Assembly (NCBI GenBank): GCA_017303795.1
Contig: JAFLBR010000005.1
Coordinates: 186,001-250,000, forward strand
Origin: Cytophagales bacterium
GTDB lineage: Bacteria; Bacteroidota; Bacteroidia; Cytophagales; Cyclobacteriaceae
Direction of reading: 5' to 3'
DNA: 64,000 nucleotides
The position numbers were made by a program, and so were the translations under genes. Each line of letters opens with the position of its first letter. Position 1 is the stretch's first letter. This document shows positions 52,883 through 62,647 of this stretch, one piece after another. The notes below the pieces were generated by a model. The model was not told the origin of the DNA. It saw only the letters and a program-made list of their open reading frames with translations, and ran no database searches.

Positions 52883-53251
52883 ATGATATCTACAGAAAGC
52901 AGATTAGTTGTAGCCGATAACAGTGGTGCCAAAGAAGTTCTTTGCGTGCACGTACTGGGCGGAACAAGAAGAGAATCAGCGAGTGTTGGCGACAAAATCG
53001 TGGTAACGGTTAAGTCTGCTATACCAACCAGCCAGATTAAAAAAGGAACTGTATCAAAAGCTGTAATTGTGCGCACCAAAAAAGAGGTTCGCAGAAAAGA
53101 TGGCTCTTACATTCGCTTTGAAGATAACGCAGCTGTTTTGTTGAATGCACAAGACGAACCACGTGGTACCCGTATTTTCGGCCCCGTAGCCCGCGAGTTG
53201 CGCGAGAAGCAGTTTATGAAAATTGTGTCTTTGGCACCTGAAGTATTATAA
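52883..53251 (+). CDS. rplN: 50S ribosomal protein L14
   Basis: At 122 residues, with [23 protein letters not shown] and [16 protein letters not shown], this is a standard L14 at the subunit interface. Two bases separate it from rpsQ. Confidence 0.98.
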   Translation: MISTESRLVVADNSGAKEVLCVHVLGGTRRESASVGDKIVVTVKSAIPTSQIKKGTVSKAVIVRTKKEVRRKDGSYIRFEDNAAVLLNAQDEPRGTRIFGPVARELREKQFMKIVSLAPEVL

Positions 53252-53254
53252 GTT

Positions 53255-53596
53255 ATGGAAAGAAAGTATAACAAGCAGCCCAAGTTGCACATCCGCAAAG
53301 GCGATACTGTGTTGGTGCTAGCTGGTGACGACAAGGATAAAGAAGGCAAAGTACTGGAAGTACTTGCTGACAAGAACCGCGCAATTGTGGAAGGTATAAA
53401 CATGGTGACGAAACACCAGAAGCCTTCTGCCGGCAAGCCTGAAGGTGGTATTAAAAAGATGGAAGGCACTATTCACATCAGTAACCTGATGGTGATTGAA
53501 CCTTCTAACGGTAAGCCCACCCGCACAGGTAGAAAGCTTAATGAAAAAGGTAAGCTGCAGAGATTTTCAAAGAAAACCGGAGAATTTATTAAGTAA
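53255..53596 (+). CDS. rplX: 50S ribosomal protein L24
   Basis: The 113-residue protein has the KOW motif ([23 protein letters not shown]) and an assembly-initiating role. The L5 ATG overlaps its stop by one base. Confidence 0.97.
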   Translation: MERKYNKQPKLHIRKGDTVLVLAGDDKDKEGKVLEVLADKNRAIVEGINMVTKHQKPSAGKPEGGIKKMEGTIHISNLMVIEPSNGKPTRTGRKLNEKGKLQRFSKKTGEFIK

Positions 53597-54147
53597 TGGC
53601 AACTCCAAGATTAAAAGAAAAATACCTGAAGGACGTAGTCCCTGGTCTGAAGCAAAAGTTTCAGTACTCATCAGTAATGCAGGTACCTAAAGTGGAAAAA
53701 ATTTGCATCAACAAAGGTATTGGCGCAGCTGTTGCCGATAAGAAATTGATTGATGTAGGTGTGGAGGAATTAACCACCATCACCGGCCAAAAGGCTGTAA
53801 CCACCCGTTCCAAAAAAGATATTTCAAACTTCAAACTGCGCAATAACCAGGCAATTGGTGCCAAGGTTACGTTGCGTGGCGATAGAATGTATGAATTTAT
53901 GGATCGCCTGATGAGTGTGGCTTTGCCTCGCGTGCGCGATTTCAAAGGCGTAAGCGATAAAGGTTTTGATGGTCGTGGCAATTACACACTTGGTGTAAAG
54001 GAGCAGATCATCTTCCCTGAGATCTCGATTGATAAAGTGAACAAAATCAATGGTATGGATATCACTTTCGTAACATCGGCTTCTTCTGATGAAGAGAGCT
54101 ACGAGTTGCTGAAAGCGCTGGGTATGCCATTCGTAAATAAAAATTAA
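53596..54147 (+). CDS. rplE: 50S ribosomal protein L5
   Basis: The 183-residue protein binds 5S rRNA. Conserved segments include [16 protein letters not shown] and [32 protein letters not shown]. Coupled to rplX. Confidence 0.98.
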   Translation: MATPRLKEKYLKDVVPGLKQKFQYSSVMQVPKVEKICINKGIGAAVADKKLIDVGVEELTTITGQKAVTTRSKKDISNFKLRNNQAIGAKVTLRGDRMYEFMDRLMSVALPRVRDFKGVSDKGFDGRGNYTLGVKEQIIFPEISIDKVNKINGMDITFVTSASSDEESYELLKALGMPFVNKN

Positions 54148-54155
54148 TTGACTCC

Positions 54156-54425
54156 ATGGCAAAATTATCAATTGTTGCAAGAGACAAGAAGAAGGAAAAA
54201 CTGGTAGCACGCTACGCAGCCAAACGCAAAGCTTTGAAAGAAGCTGGCGATTGGGCCGGGCTGGATAAACTTCCAAGAAGTTCATCGGCTGTGCGTATCC
54301 GCAATCGCTGCAAACTTACTGGTCGCCCTCGCGGGTACATGGGTAAGTTCGGCATTTGCCGTAACCAGTTCCGCCAAATGGCCAGTGACGGTAAAATTCC
54401 GGGACTGACCAAGGCAAGCTGGTAA
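54156..54425 (+). CDS. rpsN: 30S ribosomal protein S14 (zinc-free long form)
   Basis: The 89-residue protein is the long C-minus type: the CxxC-x13-CxxC ribbon is absent and only isolated Cys remain ([29 protein letters not shown]). This form does not hold zinc. It precedes a 158-bp gap containing a second promoter. Confidence 0.97.
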   Translation: MAKLSIVARDKKKEKLVARYAAKRKALKEAGDWAGLDKLPRSSSAVRIRNRCKLTGRPRGYMGKFGICRNQFRQMASDGKIPGLTKASW

Positions 54426-54508
54426 GCGCCTTCTCACACATATTTGGTTGCTGAGTATCAAGGTCGGGGCACCCTCGTAAAACAGGCTAAGCCGAAACCG
54501 GGTAACAG

Positions 54509-54570
54509 TTTGGATAACAGAAATTGTTATATATCTTTGCAGCCCGTTCCAAAAAACGGGTTTGCTTTTT
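54509..54570 (+). promoter_or_regulatory. Internal promoter and 5' hairpin between rpsN and rpsH
   Basis: TTTG at 54509-54512 and TATCTTTG at 54532-54539 are 19 bp apart, a perfect match to TTTG-N19-TAnnTTTG. Directly downstream, CCCGTT (54543-54548) pairs with AACGGG (54555-54560) and is followed by TTTGCTTTTT, so the hairpin would be at the very 5' end of the transcript. It could stabilise the mRNA, or act as a terminator for the upstream transcript. The rpsH ATG is at 54584. Confidence 0.8.
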
Positions 54571-54583
54571 ATAAATAAGTAAA

Positions 54584-54988
54584 ATGAAAACAACGGATCC
54601 AATAGCAGATTATTTAACCCGGTTGCGCAATGCCATCAAGGCACGTCACCGCGTGGTAGAAGTTCCTGCTTCCAACATCAAAAAGGAAGTAACTAAAGTG
54701 CTCTTTGATAAGGGCTATATCCTGAACTACAAGTTCGAGGATACTTCCAACAAGCAAGGCAATATTAAAATTGCATTGAAGTACAATCCTGAAACCAAGG
54801 AGTCGGCTATTACGAGCCTTACACGCATCAGCTCTCCTGGTTTGCGCCAGTATAAGGCGGCTGATAGTTTACCTAAAGTATTGAACGGATTAGGCATTGC
54901 CATCCTTTCTACTTCAAAAGGTGTAATTACCGACAAGGAAGCTAAGGCGCTTAATGTAGGTGGTGAAGTTTTGTGTTACATCTATTAA
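54584..54988 (+). CDS. rpsH: 30S ribosomal protein S8
   Basis: The 134-residue protein ([42 protein letters not shown]) is a standard S8. In E. coli S8 is the repressor of the spc operon. Here it is the first gene behind the internal promoter, so autogenous control could act at this point; that is inference. Confidence 0.98.
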   Translation: MKTTDPIADYLTRLRNAIKARHRVVEVPASNIKKEVTKVLFDKGYILNYKFEDTSNKQGNIKIALKYNPETKESAITSLTRISSPGLRQYKAADSLPKVLNGLGIAILSTSKGVITDKEAKALNVGGEVLCYIY

Positions 54989-55000
54989 ACGAAGCAGGTC

Positions 55001-55558
55001 ATGTCACGTATAGGTAAATTACCCATAGCACTTCCGAAAGGAGTAACATTCTCCTTCGCAGCAGCAGACCATCTGGTGAGCATTAAAGGCCCTAAAGGTG
55101 AGTTGAAGCAAAAGATTGATGCTGACTTTACAGTAACCTTAGAAGAAGGAAACGTAGTAGTACAGCGCCCAACTGAACAAAAGCGCCATAAGGCTATGCA
55201 CGGTTTATATCGTGCGCTAATTGCTAATATGATAACTGGCGTAAGCGAAGGTTACAAAACACAATTGGAACTTGTTGGTGTAGGTTATAAAGCATCTGCT
55301 CAAGGCAATGTGTTGGATCTTAGCTTAGGTTACTCACACAGTGTAATTGTGGGTATTCCATCAGAGTTAAAAGTTGCAGCTACCCAGGAGAAGGGTCAAA
55401 ACCCAACCATTACTCTTGAAGGAATCGATAAGCAATTGATTGGTCAGGTTGCAGCCAAAATCAAATCGTTGCGTCCGGTTGAACCTTACAAAGGAAAAGG
55501 TATCCGCTTCACAGGTGAATATGTTCGTAGAAAAGCTGGTAAAGCAGCTGCTAAATAA
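55001..55558 (+). CDS. rplF: 50S ribosomal protein L6
   Basis: The 185-residue protein has the two L6 repeats, with the C-terminal VEPYKGKGIRFTGEYVRRKAGK motif near the sarcin-ricin loop. Standard length. Confidence 0.98.
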   Translation: MSRIGKLPIALPKGVTFSFAAADHLVSIKGPKGELKQKIDADFTVTLEEGNVVVQRPTEQKRHKAMHGLYRALIANMITGVSEGYKTQLELVGVGYKASAQGNVLDLSLGYSHSVIVGIPSELKVAATQEKGQNPTITLEGIDKQLIGQVAAKIKSLRPVEPYKGKGIRFTGEYVRRKAGKAAAK

Positions 55559-55568
55559 TAGTTGAGTT

Positions 55569-55916
55569 ATGGCAAACATTAAAGACAGAAGAGTCCGCAT
55601 TAAGAAGGGCATTCGCAAAAAGCTGGAAGGCACATCTGCCAGACCGCGCTTGTCTGTGTTCCGCAGCAATAAAGTGATCTATGCTCAAATCATAGACGAC
55701 TCTAAAGGGCACACTGTAACTTCATCATCTTCTACCGAACTGGATAAGAAGGGTGGCGTTAATCTTACCATCTCTAAAACAGTTGGTAAAAAAGTAGCTG
55801 AAAAGGCAGTAGCCGCGGGTATCACAGAAATTGTGTTCGATCGCAATGGCTATCTCTATCATGGTAACATCAAAGCTTTGGCCGAAGGAGCCAGAGAAGG
55901 AGGTTTAAAATTTTAA
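55569..55916 (+). CDS. rplR: 50S ribosomal protein L18
   Basis: The 115-residue protein ([30 protein letters not shown]) binds 5S rRNA with L5. The end [26 protein letters not shown] is canonical. Confidence 0.98.
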   Translation: MANIKDRRVRIKKGIRKKLEGTSARPRLSVFRSNKVIYAQIIDDSKGHTVTSSSSTELDKKGGVNLTISKTVGKKVAEKAVAAGITEIVFDRNGYLYHGNIKALAEGAREGGLKF

Positions 55917-55922
55917 AAGAGC

Positions 55923-56441
55923 ATGACACAAAGTAACGTCAGCACGGTAAAAGCTAGCGAAATAGACCTGAAAGAAAAGGTTGTTGCTATTCAGCGTGTA
56001 GCCAAAGTAGTAAAGGGTGGTAGAAGATTCAGCTTTGCAGCCATTGTGGTTGTTGGCGATGGCAACGGAGTAGTAGGGTACGGTTTGGGAAAAGCCAATG
56101 AAGTAACCGATGCTATCACAAAAGGAATTGATGATGCCAAGAAGCACCTGGTGAAAGTTCCGATCATTAAAGGAACAGTTCCGCATGAGTCGCTTGGTAA
56201 GTTTGGTGGTGGCTTTGTATTGTTGAAGCCAGCTTCGCCTGGTACTGGAGTAATTGCCGGTGGTGCGATGCGTGCCGTATTAGAAAGTGCCGGTGTACAT
56301 AATGTATTGGCTAAGTCTAAAGGTTCATCTAACCCGCACAACGTGGTTAAAGCTACTTTCAAAGCATTAACCACTATGCGCGATCCGCAGACAATTGCCC
56401 GCAACCGCGGTGTATCATTATCGAAAGTATTTAACGGATAA
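55923..56441 (+). CDS. rpsE: 30S ribosomal protein S5
   Basis: The 172-residue protein has the S5 dsRBD-like segment ([22 protein letters not shown]) and the C-terminal fold ([39 protein letters not shown]). It helps control translational fidelity. Confidence 0.98.
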   Translation: MTQSNVSTVKASEIDLKEKVVAIQRVAKVVKGGRRFSFAAIVVVGDGNGVVGYGLGKANEVTDAITKGIDDAKKHLVKVPIIKGTVPHESLGKFGGGFVLLKPASPGTGVIAGGAMRAVLESAGVHNVLAKSKGSSNPHNVVKATFKALTTMRDPQTIARNRGVSLSKVFNG

Positions 56442-56446
56442 GAGTT

Positions 56447-56626
56447 ATGGCAAAAGTTAGAATTACTCAAACCCGCAGCACAATAAAGAGACCTGAGACT
56501 CAATTGAGAACAATTCAGTCGTTAGGTTTAGGAAGAGTACACCGTTCTGTTGAAGTGGAATACACACCACAGATTCAGGGCATGGTTAAGAAAGTAAAAC
56601 ATTTGGTGACCGTAACCGAATTATAA
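56447..56626 (+). CDS. rpmD: 50S ribosomal protein L30
   Basis: ATG at 56447 gives 59 residues (MAKVRITQTRSTIKRPETQL start, IQSLGLGRVHRSVEVEYTPQIQGMVKKVKHLV later). This is a standard L30; it lies between rpsE and rplO, where it is expected. Confidence 0.96.
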   Translation: MAKVRITQTRSTIKRPETQLRTIQSLGLGRVHRSVEVEYTPQIQGMVKKVKHLVTVTEL

Positions 56627-56628
56627 GA

Positions 56629-57075
56629 ATGAAACTGCATACACTTAAGCCGGCCGAAGGTTCGGTAAAGACAAATAAGCGCCTGGGAAGAGGTCAGGGC
56701 TCTGGTGGTAGCACCGCGGGTCGTGGACATAAGGGTGCACAATCACGCTCAGGTTACCATAAGAAATTTGGTTTCGAAGGTGGTCAGATGCCTTTACAGA
56801 GACGTATTCCGAAGTTCGGTTTTAAGAACAACGAAAAAGTATACTTTAAGGCAATTAATCTTGATGCCTTGGAAGAACTAGCGCAAAAAACAAAAGCTGC
56901 TTCGCTTACTGTTCAATTGATGATTGAGAACGGAATTGTAGGTAAGAAAGACAGTGTTAAGATTTTGGGTCGTGGAGAGTTAAAAGCAAAAGTTAGCGTA
57001 GAAGCACATGCTTTCTCAACCACAGCCACTAAAGCAATTGAAAACGTAGGAGGTACCGCCACAACCATTAAGTAA
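56629..57075 (+). CDS. rplO: 50S ribosomal protein L15
   Basis: The 148-residue protein has the Gly/Arg-rich N-terminal extension (GRGQGSGGSTAGRGHKGA) and GFEGGQMPLQRRIPKFGF. A late-assembly L15. The secY ATG overlaps its stop by one base. Confidence 0.98.
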   Translation: MKLHTLKPAEGSVKTNKRLGRGQGSGGSTAGRGHKGAQSRSGYHKKFGFEGGQMPLQRRIPKFGFKNNEKVYFKAINLDALEELAQKTKAASLTVQLMIENGIVGKKDSVKILGRGELKAKVSVEAHAFSTTATKAIENVGGTATTIK

Positions 57076-58394
57076 TGAAGCGTTTCTTTACTACCATAAA
57101 GAACATTTTTTCAATCGAAGACCTCCGGATTCGTATTTTAAATACGATCGGGTTTCTGATCATTTTCCGTCTCGGTTCATACATTGTATTGCCAGGCGTA
57201 GATGCAGTTATTCTCGAACAAACCGGTGGAACCCAGGGTGGTATTTTCGATTTGTTAAACACTTTCCTTGGCGGATCATTTAGCCGGGCATCCATTTTTG
57301 CACTGGGTATTATGCCTTACATCTCGGCATCTATCGTAGTACAACTTTTAACGGTAGCAGTTCCACACTTCACCAAACTTCAGAAAGAGGGTGAAAGCGG
57401 ACGTAAGCGTTTAAATCAATTCACCCGTATTCTTACTATCATCATCACGGCAGCACAGTCGTATGGTTATATCCGCGCAACCATCCCGAACGAAGCAGTA
57501 GTAAATCCGGGCTTGTTCTTTACATTATCGTCAATCGTGATTTTGATTGCAGGCACCATGTTCTGTATGTGGTTAGGCGAGCGCATCACGGACAAGGGAA
57601 TTGGTAACGGTATCAGCATGTTGATTATGATCGGTATTGTGTCACGTTTTCCAGTGGCTATCTATCAGGAAATTGATACTAAAGGAATGAATGGTATGTT
57701 GTTGTTTATCCTTGAGGTATTGGCTCTGTTCTTTGTAGTGGTGGGTGTAATTGCATTAACTCAGGCAACTCGTAGAATTCCGGTTCAGTATGCCAAGCAG
57801 GTTGTAGGTAATAAATTATATGGCGGCAAGCGTGATTTTATTCCATTGAAGTTGAATTCGGCAGGTGTAATGCCAATCATCTTCGCACAAGCGTTGATGT
57901 TTATTCCGCCTCTCGTTGCGCAAATCTGGCAAGACAGCGACATCGGAACCTATGTAGGTTCTACCTTTGCGGACTTTACTTCTTGGCAATACAACTTATT
58001 GTTTGCTACCCTTATTCTGATTTTCACTTTCTTCTATACAGCTATCACAGTGCCATCGAACGACATTGCTGATAACTTAAAAAGAAATGGCGGATTTGTT
58101 CCCGGTATTAAACCTGGAAAAGAAACAGCTGAATTTATTGATAGTATTCTATCTAAAATAACTTTACCGGGCGCCATCTTCCTGGCTGCGGTTGCTATCC
58201 TACCTGCATTTGCAGTGAAGGCTGGAATTACGCAGAACTTTGCTCAATTCTACGGTGGTACTTCACTTCTGATTTTGGTGGGTGTTGTGTTAGACACACT
58301 CCAGCAGATTGAAAGCTACTTGTTGATGCGGCATTACGAGGGGATGATGAAGTCAGGTAGAGTAAAAGGACGTTCTCAGTTTGCTGCGGCTTGA
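57075..58394 (+). CDS. secY: Preprotein translocase subunit SecY
   Basis: The 439-residue membrane protein has ten helices, with LGIMPYISASIVVQLL and FTFFYTAITVPSNDIADNLKRNGGFVPGIKPG typical of SecY. It forms the protein-conducting channel with SecE/SecG. Coupled to rplO. Confidence 0.98.
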   Translation: MKRFFTTIKNIFSIEDLRIRILNTIGFLIIFRLGSYIVLPGVDAVILEQTGGTQGGIFDLLNTFLGGSFSRASIFALGIMPYISASIVVQLLTVAVPHFTKLQKEGESGRKRLNQFTRILTIIITAAQSYGYIRATIPNEAVVNPGLFFTLSSIVILIAGTMFCMWLGERITDKGIGNGISMLIMIGIVSRFPVAIYQEIDTKGMNGMLLFILEVLALFFVVVGVIALTQATRRIPVQYAKQVVGNKLYGGKRDFIPLKLNSAGVMPIIFAQALMFIPPLVAQIWQDSDIGTYVGSTFADFTSWQYNLLFATLILIFTFFYTAITVPSNDIADNLKRNGGFVPGIKPGKETAEFIDSILSKITLPGAIFLAAVAILPAFAVKAGITQNFAQFYGGTSLLILVGVVLDTLQQIESYLLMRHYEGMMKSGRVKGRSQFAAA

Positions 58395-58400
58395 AGTTGA

Positions 58401-59195
58401 ATGATTCGCTATAAGACGGACGAGGAGATTCAGTTAATGCGAGACAGTGCACAGATCTTAGGAAAAGTGCACGGTGAAATTGCAAAACGGGTAAAACCGG
58501 GTGTAAAAACCAAAGAACTGAATGCGATTGCCGAGGAGTTTATTCGCGATCATGGTGCTTCGCCATCGTTTAAAAACTACCACGGGTTTCCGGCTGCCTT
58601 GTGCATGTCGGTAAATGAAGTAGTAGTGCACGGGTTTCCGGGTGAATACGAGTTGAAAGAAACCGATGTGGTTTCGATTGATTGCGGAGTGAAGTACCAG
58701 GGATACCATAGCGACTCAGCCTACACCTACCCACTTGAAAAAGTGAGTGCTGAAGTGTTGAAGTTGCTGGAACGCACCTACGAATCGTTGGAGATCGGAA
58801 TCTCACAAGCACGTTCGGGTAACCGGATGGGTGATGTAAGTTTCGCCATTCAACAACACGTGGAGCAGTTTGGATACGGTGTTGTGCGTGAGTTGGTAGG
58901 GCATGGAGTAGGGAAAGACCTGCACGAAGATCCAGATGTGCCTAACTACGGAAAGCGTGGAAAGGGTGTGAAGTTGGCTCCGGGTATGGTGTTCGCGATT
59001 GAACCCATGATAAATCTGGGAACCAAAAACGTAGTACAGGAGAAAGATGGGTGGACCATCCGAACCTCAGATCGTAAACCTTCGGCCCATTTTGAGCATA
59101 CGGTAGCGATCCACAAAGACAGAACGGAAGTCATAACGACTCACGAGTATATAGAACAAAACTATTCGTTCAAGTGGCGAAACAAAAGTCGATAG
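58401..59195 (+). CDS. map: Type I methionine aminopeptidase
   Basis: The 264-residue enzyme removes the N-terminal Met from new proteins. Motifs for the dinuclear metal site are all present ([20 protein letters not shown] for the two Asp, [15 protein letters not shown] for His, [10 protein letters not shown] and HFEHTVAI for the Glu residues). It overlaps infA by 22 bp. Confidence 0.97.
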   Translation: MIRYKTDEEIQLMRDSAQILGKVHGEIAKRVKPGVKTKELNAIAEEFIRDHGASPSFKNYHGFPAALCMSVNEVVVHGFPGEYELKETDVVSIDCGVKYQGYHSDSAYTYPLEKVSAEVLKLLERTYESLEIGISQARSGNRMGDVSFAIQQHVEQFGYGVVRELVGHGVGKDLHEDPDVPNYGKRGKGVKLAPGMVFAIEPMINLGTKNVVQEKDGWTIRTSDRKPSAHFEHTVAIHKDRTEVITTHEYIEQNYSFKWRNKSR

Positions 59196-59392
59196 AGCAG
59201 GACGGAACCATTTTGGAGGCACTTTCCAATGCCATGTTTAGAGTGCAATTGGAAAACGGCCACGAAGTGTTGGCACATATTTCAGGAAAGATGCGGATGC
59301 ACTACATCCGGATTTTACCTGGCGATAAGGTAAGACTGGAAATGTCGCCTTACGATTTAACAAAGGGAAGAATAACGTTTAGATATAAATAG
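59174..59392 (+). CDS. infA: Translation initiation factor IF-1
   Basis: The start is GTG at 59174, inside the map gene. The 72-residue OB-fold protein ([46 protein letters not shown]) is a full-length IF-1. The map stop lies 22 bp in, indicating translational coupling. Confidence 0.97.
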   Translation: MAKQKSIEQDGTILEALSNAMFRVQLENGHEVLAHISGKMRMHYIRILPGDKVRLEMSPYDLTKGRITFRYK

Positions 59393-59399
59393 AAGGACT

Positions 59400-59516
59400 A
59401 TGAAAGTCAGAGCATCTATAAAAAAACGCAGTGCCGATTGCAAGATCATCAGGCGCAAGGGCAAACTGTTTGTTATTAACAAGAAGAATCCACGGTATAA
59501 ACAAAGACAAGGATAA
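59400..59516 (+). CDS. rpmJ: 50S ribosomal protein L36 (zinc-free form)
   Basis: ATG at 59400 gives 38 residues ([20 protein letters not shown] start, [17 protein letters not shown] end). The classic L36 zinc ligands C11-C14-C27-H33 are reduced to one Cys, so this is the C-minus paralogue, often used under zinc limitation but here in the main operon. Confidence 0.95.
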   Translation: MKVRASIKKRSADCKIIRRKGKLFVINKKNPRYKQRQG

Positions 59517-59518
59517 TT

Positions 59519-59899
59519 ATGGCACGTATTGCTGGTGTAGATATTCCGGACAACAAAAGAGGCGAGATCGCCCTTACGTACATCTATGGCATTGGCCGTA
59601 GATCGGCTCAGCGTATTCTTACGAAAGTAGGAGTAAACTGGGATAAGAAAGCAAAAGAGTGGAACGATGAAGAATCGAATGCCATCCGTGCTGCTATTGC
59701 CGAAGAATTCAAGATTGAGGGTGCCCTTAAATCTGAAGTTCAGCTTAGCGTAAAGCGGTTGATGGACATTGGATGTTACCGAGGGCTGCGTCACCGCAGA
59801 GGATTACCGGTTCGTGGTCAAACTACCAAGAACAATGCGCGCACCCGCAAAGGAAAGCGTAAGACGGTAGCGAACAAGAAGAAGGCAGTTAAAGGATAA
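59519..59899 (+). CDS. rpsM: 30S ribosomal protein S13
   Basis: The 126-residue protein ([65 protein letters not shown]) is a standard S13 at the head of the 30S subunit. Confidence 0.98.
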   Translation: MARIAGVDIPDNKRGEIALTYIYGIGRRSAQRILTKVGVNWDKKAKEWNDEESNAIRAAIAEEFKIEGALKSEVQLSVKRLMDIGCYRGLRHRRGLPVRGQTTKNNARTRKGKRKTVANKKKAVKG

Positions 59900-59931
59900 T
59901 TAATTTAAAAAAAACATAACAACTTTTCTGT

Positions 59932-60333
59932 ATGGCAGCACCAGTTGAAAAGAAGAAGGATAAAAGTAAAAAACGCGTAGTAGTGGTTGAGGCTATTGGC
60001 CAGGCTCACGTACGCGCAACCTTCAACAACATCATTATATCCATGACCAACTCAACCGGTCAGGTTATCTCCTGGGCTTCGGCAGGAAAGATGGGTTTTA
60101 AGGGTTCAAAGAAAAACACACCTTATGCCGCTCAGGTAGCTGCACAAGAGTGTTCTGTAAAAGCGTTTGAACTTGGATTGCGCAAAGTGGAAGTATTTGT
60201 AGTTGGCCCTGGTGCCGGCCGCGAGTCTGCCATCCGCAGCATTCAGGCTTCAGGAATTGAAGTGATGGTGATTAAGGATATGACGCCAATCCCGCACAAC
60301 GGTTGCCGCCCGCCTAAGAAAAGAAGAGTTTAA
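59932..60333 (+). CDS. rpsK: 30S ribosomal protein S11
   Basis: The 133-residue protein ([50 protein letters not shown]) is a standard S11 of the platform, ending [12 protein letters not shown]. Confidence 0.98.
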   Translation: MAAPVEKKKDKSKKRVVVVEAIGQAHVRATFNNIIISMTNSTGQVISWASAGKMGFKGSKKNTPYAAQVAAQECSVKAFELGLRKVEVFVVGPGAGRESAIRSIQASGIEVMVIKDMTPIPHNGCRPPKKRRV

Positions 60334-60358
60334 TAATTAACGACAACGTAATACTAAC

Positions 60359-60964
60359 ATGGCAAGATACACAGGCCCCAAAGCGAGAATCTCCAGAAGA
60401 TTTAACGAGCCTATTCTTGGTGAAAACAAAGCGCTGCAAAAAAAGAACTATGCACCGGGTATGCATGGTAAAGGTAAAAAGCGTAAGCAATCTGAATATG
60501 CAGTGCAGTTAGCTGAAAAGCAAAAAGCAAAGTATATCTACGGAGTGCTGGAACGCCAGTTCGAAAACATTTTCGATAAGGCTTCGCGCAAGAAAGGCGT
60601 AACAGGCGAAGTGTTACTTCAAATGTTAGAGTCGCGCTTGGATAACACAGTTTACCGTTTAGGTATTGCACCTACACGCAGAGCTGCGCGCCAATTGGTG
60701 GTGCACAAACACATTACTGTAAATGGCGATGTGGTAAACATTCCTTCATTGAGCCTTCGTCCTGGCGATGTAATTGCCGTACGCGAGAAGTCAAAATCGT
60801 TGGAAACCATCAGCAACTCATTGTCAGTTCAGGGAGCTAAGAAGTACAATTGGTTAGAATGGAATAACAGCGAACTGGAAGGAAAGCTGATTAATCTGCC
60901 ATTGCGGTCAGATATTCCAGAAAACATCAACGAGCAGTTGATTGTGGAATTGTACTCTAAGTAA
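60359..60964 (+). CDS. rpsD: 30S ribosomal protein S4 (zinc-free)
   Basis: The 201-residue protein has the S4 domain ([30 protein letters not shown]) and an N-terminal region without the Cys ligands found in some S4 proteins. S4 nucleates 30S assembly and in E. coli represses the alpha operon. Confidence 0.98.
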   Translation: MARYTGPKARISRRFNEPILGENKALQKKNYAPGMHGKGKKRKQSEYAVQLAEKQKAKYIYGVLERQFENIFDKASRKKGVTGEVLLQMLESRLDNTVYRLGIAPTRRAARQLVVHKHITVNGDVVNIPSLSLRPGDVIAVREKSKSLETISNSLSVQGAKKYNWLEWNNSELEGKLINLPLRSDIPENINEQLIVELYSK

Positions 60965-60988
60965 TTAACACATTTAATCAAATTTGAT

Positions 60989-61978
60989 ATGTCAATATTA
61001 GCGTTTCAAATGCCGGAAAAAGTGGTAATGGAAAAATCAGATGATTTCCATGGCCTCTTTACCTTCAAACCATTAGAAAAAGGTTACGGAGTAACAATCG
61101 GTAATGCTTTAAGACGGATTCTGCTTTCTTCTTTGGAAGGTTATGCAATCACTGGAATTAAAGTTCCGGGTGTGTTGCACGAGTTTTCAACTATAGAAGG
61201 TGTAGTAGAAGATGTAGCCGAAATTATTCTTAACCTGAAGCAAGTACGCTTCAAAAAGGTGAGCGATAATTTTGACAACAAGATTGTGGTGAATATCAAA
61301 AAGCAAAAGCAATTTAAAGCTGGCGATATTTCTAAGTTCACCTCATCGTTCGAGATATTGAACAGCGACCATGTAATCTGTAACCTGGACGAAACAGCTC
61401 AATTTGAAATTGAACTGACCATCGAAAAAGGTCGTGGCTACTTGCCAGCTGAAGAGAACAAACCTAATGAGCAGGTATTCGGATTTATTCCGATCGATGC
61501 CATCTTCACACCTGTAAAGAATGTGAAGTACAGCGTAGAGAATACTCGCGTTGAGCAGAAGACTGACTACGAAAAATTGTTGATTGATATTGAAACAGAT
61601 GGTTCAATCCACCCTGAAAAGGCATTGGAAGGAGCAGCTTTCATTTTGATTCAACATTTCCGTTTGTTCTCTGATAAATCAATTGAACTTGAAACCGGAA
61701 AAGATAGCGAAGTAGAGCAGGTTGACGAAGAGATGCTACACATGCGCAAGTTGTTGAAAACACAATTGCATGATCTGGATCTTTCGGTACGGGCCTACAA
61801 CTGTTTGAAAGCTGCCGATGTTAAGTCGCTTGGCGATTTAGTGCAATTGGATATTTCAGACATGATGAAATTCAGAAACTTTGGTAAAAAATCGTTGGCT
61901 GAATTAGAGCAACTGGTGGCTGAGAAGAACCTGACGTTTGGTATGGATCTGGCCAAGTATAAACTCGAAGAAGACTAA
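60989..61978 (+). CDS. rpoA: RNA polymerase alpha subunit
   Basis: The 329-residue protein has the assembly NTD ([41 protein letters not shown]) and the DNA-binding CTD ([25 protein letters not shown]). It is followed by rplQ at 3 bp. Confidence 0.98.
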   Translation: MSILAFQMPEKVVMEKSDDFHGLFTFKPLEKGYGVTIGNALRRILLSSLEGYAITGIKVPGVLHEFSTIEGVVEDVAEIILNLKQVRFKKVSDNFDNKIVVNIKKQKQFKAGDISKFTSSFEILNSDHVICNLDETAQFEIELTIEKGRGYLPAEENKPNEQVFGFIPIDAIFTPVKNVKYSVENTRVEQKTDYEKLLIDIETDGSIHPEKALEGAAFILIQHFRLFSDKSIELETGKDSEVEQVDEEMLHMRKLLKTQLHDLDLSVRAYNCLKAADVKSLGDLVQLDISDMMKFRNFGKKSLAELEQLVAEKNLTFGMDLAKYKLEED

Positions 61979-61981
61979 CCC

Positions 61982-62491
61982 ATGAGACACGGTAAGAAAA
62001 TTAATCACTTAGGAAGAACTGCGGCTCACCGCCATGCACTTCTTTCTAATATGGCATCTTCACTTATTTTAAATAAGAGAATTACTACTACGGTTGCCAA
62101 AGCTAAAGCATTAAAGAAGTATGTTGAACCTTTGCTTACCAAAGCAAAAGATAACACAACACACTCACGCAGAACGGTAATGTCATACCTTCAAAACAAA
62201 GAGTCGGTTACGGCATTGTTTGGAGAAGTGGCAGGTCGTATTGGCGATAGACCAGGTGGATATACCCGGATTATCAAATTCAGTGCACCTCGCTTAGGCG
62301 ATGCTGCTGAAATGTGTTTGCTGGAGTTGGTTGATTTCAACGACATCTACAAAAAAGAAGGTGCCGAGAAGAAAGCTAAAACCCGCAGAAGCCGCGGAGC
62401 TAAAAAAGTTGAGGGTGCGGAAGAAACCTCGGCAGAGGTAAAAGCTGAGGAGCCAAAGAAGGCCGCCAAAAAGTCTAAGAAAAAGGAATAA
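61982..62491 (+). CDS. rplQ: 50S ribosomal protein L17 with acidic/basic C-terminal tail
   Basis: The 169-residue protein has the 115-residue L17 core ([56 protein letters not shown]) and a tail of about 45 residues rich in Lys, Ala and Glu ([23 protein letters not shown]). The tail is characteristic of Bacteroidetes. It is the last gene of the superoperon. Confidence 0.97.
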   Translation: MRHGKKINHLGRTAAHRHALLSNMASSLILNKRITTTVAKAKALKKYVEPLLTKAKDNTTHSRRTVMSYLQNKESVTALFGEVAGRIGDRPGGYTRIIKFSAPRLGDAAEMCLLELVDFNDIYKKEGAEKKAKTRRSRGAKKVEGAEETSAEVKAEEPKKAAKKSKKKE

Positions 62492-62515
62492 GTGGCCTTT
62501 GCAGGATATAACGAA

Positions 62516-62548
62516 GGGATTGAATTTCAGAATTCAATCCCTTTTTTA
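62516..62548 (+). terminator. Terminator of the ribosomal superoperon
   Basis: GGGATTGAATT (62516-62526) pairs perfectly with AATTCAATCCC (62531-62541) around TCAG, followed by six T. It is 24 bp after the rplQ stop. Confidence 0.93.
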
Positions 62549-62647
62549 TTGTCGTAACCGTTTGAAATCAGAATCTGAAATTTTAAGGAAATTAAAACCT
62601 GTAAAACCTTTAATACCAGTATTTTTGTTAACCAAAATCGAAACGAA

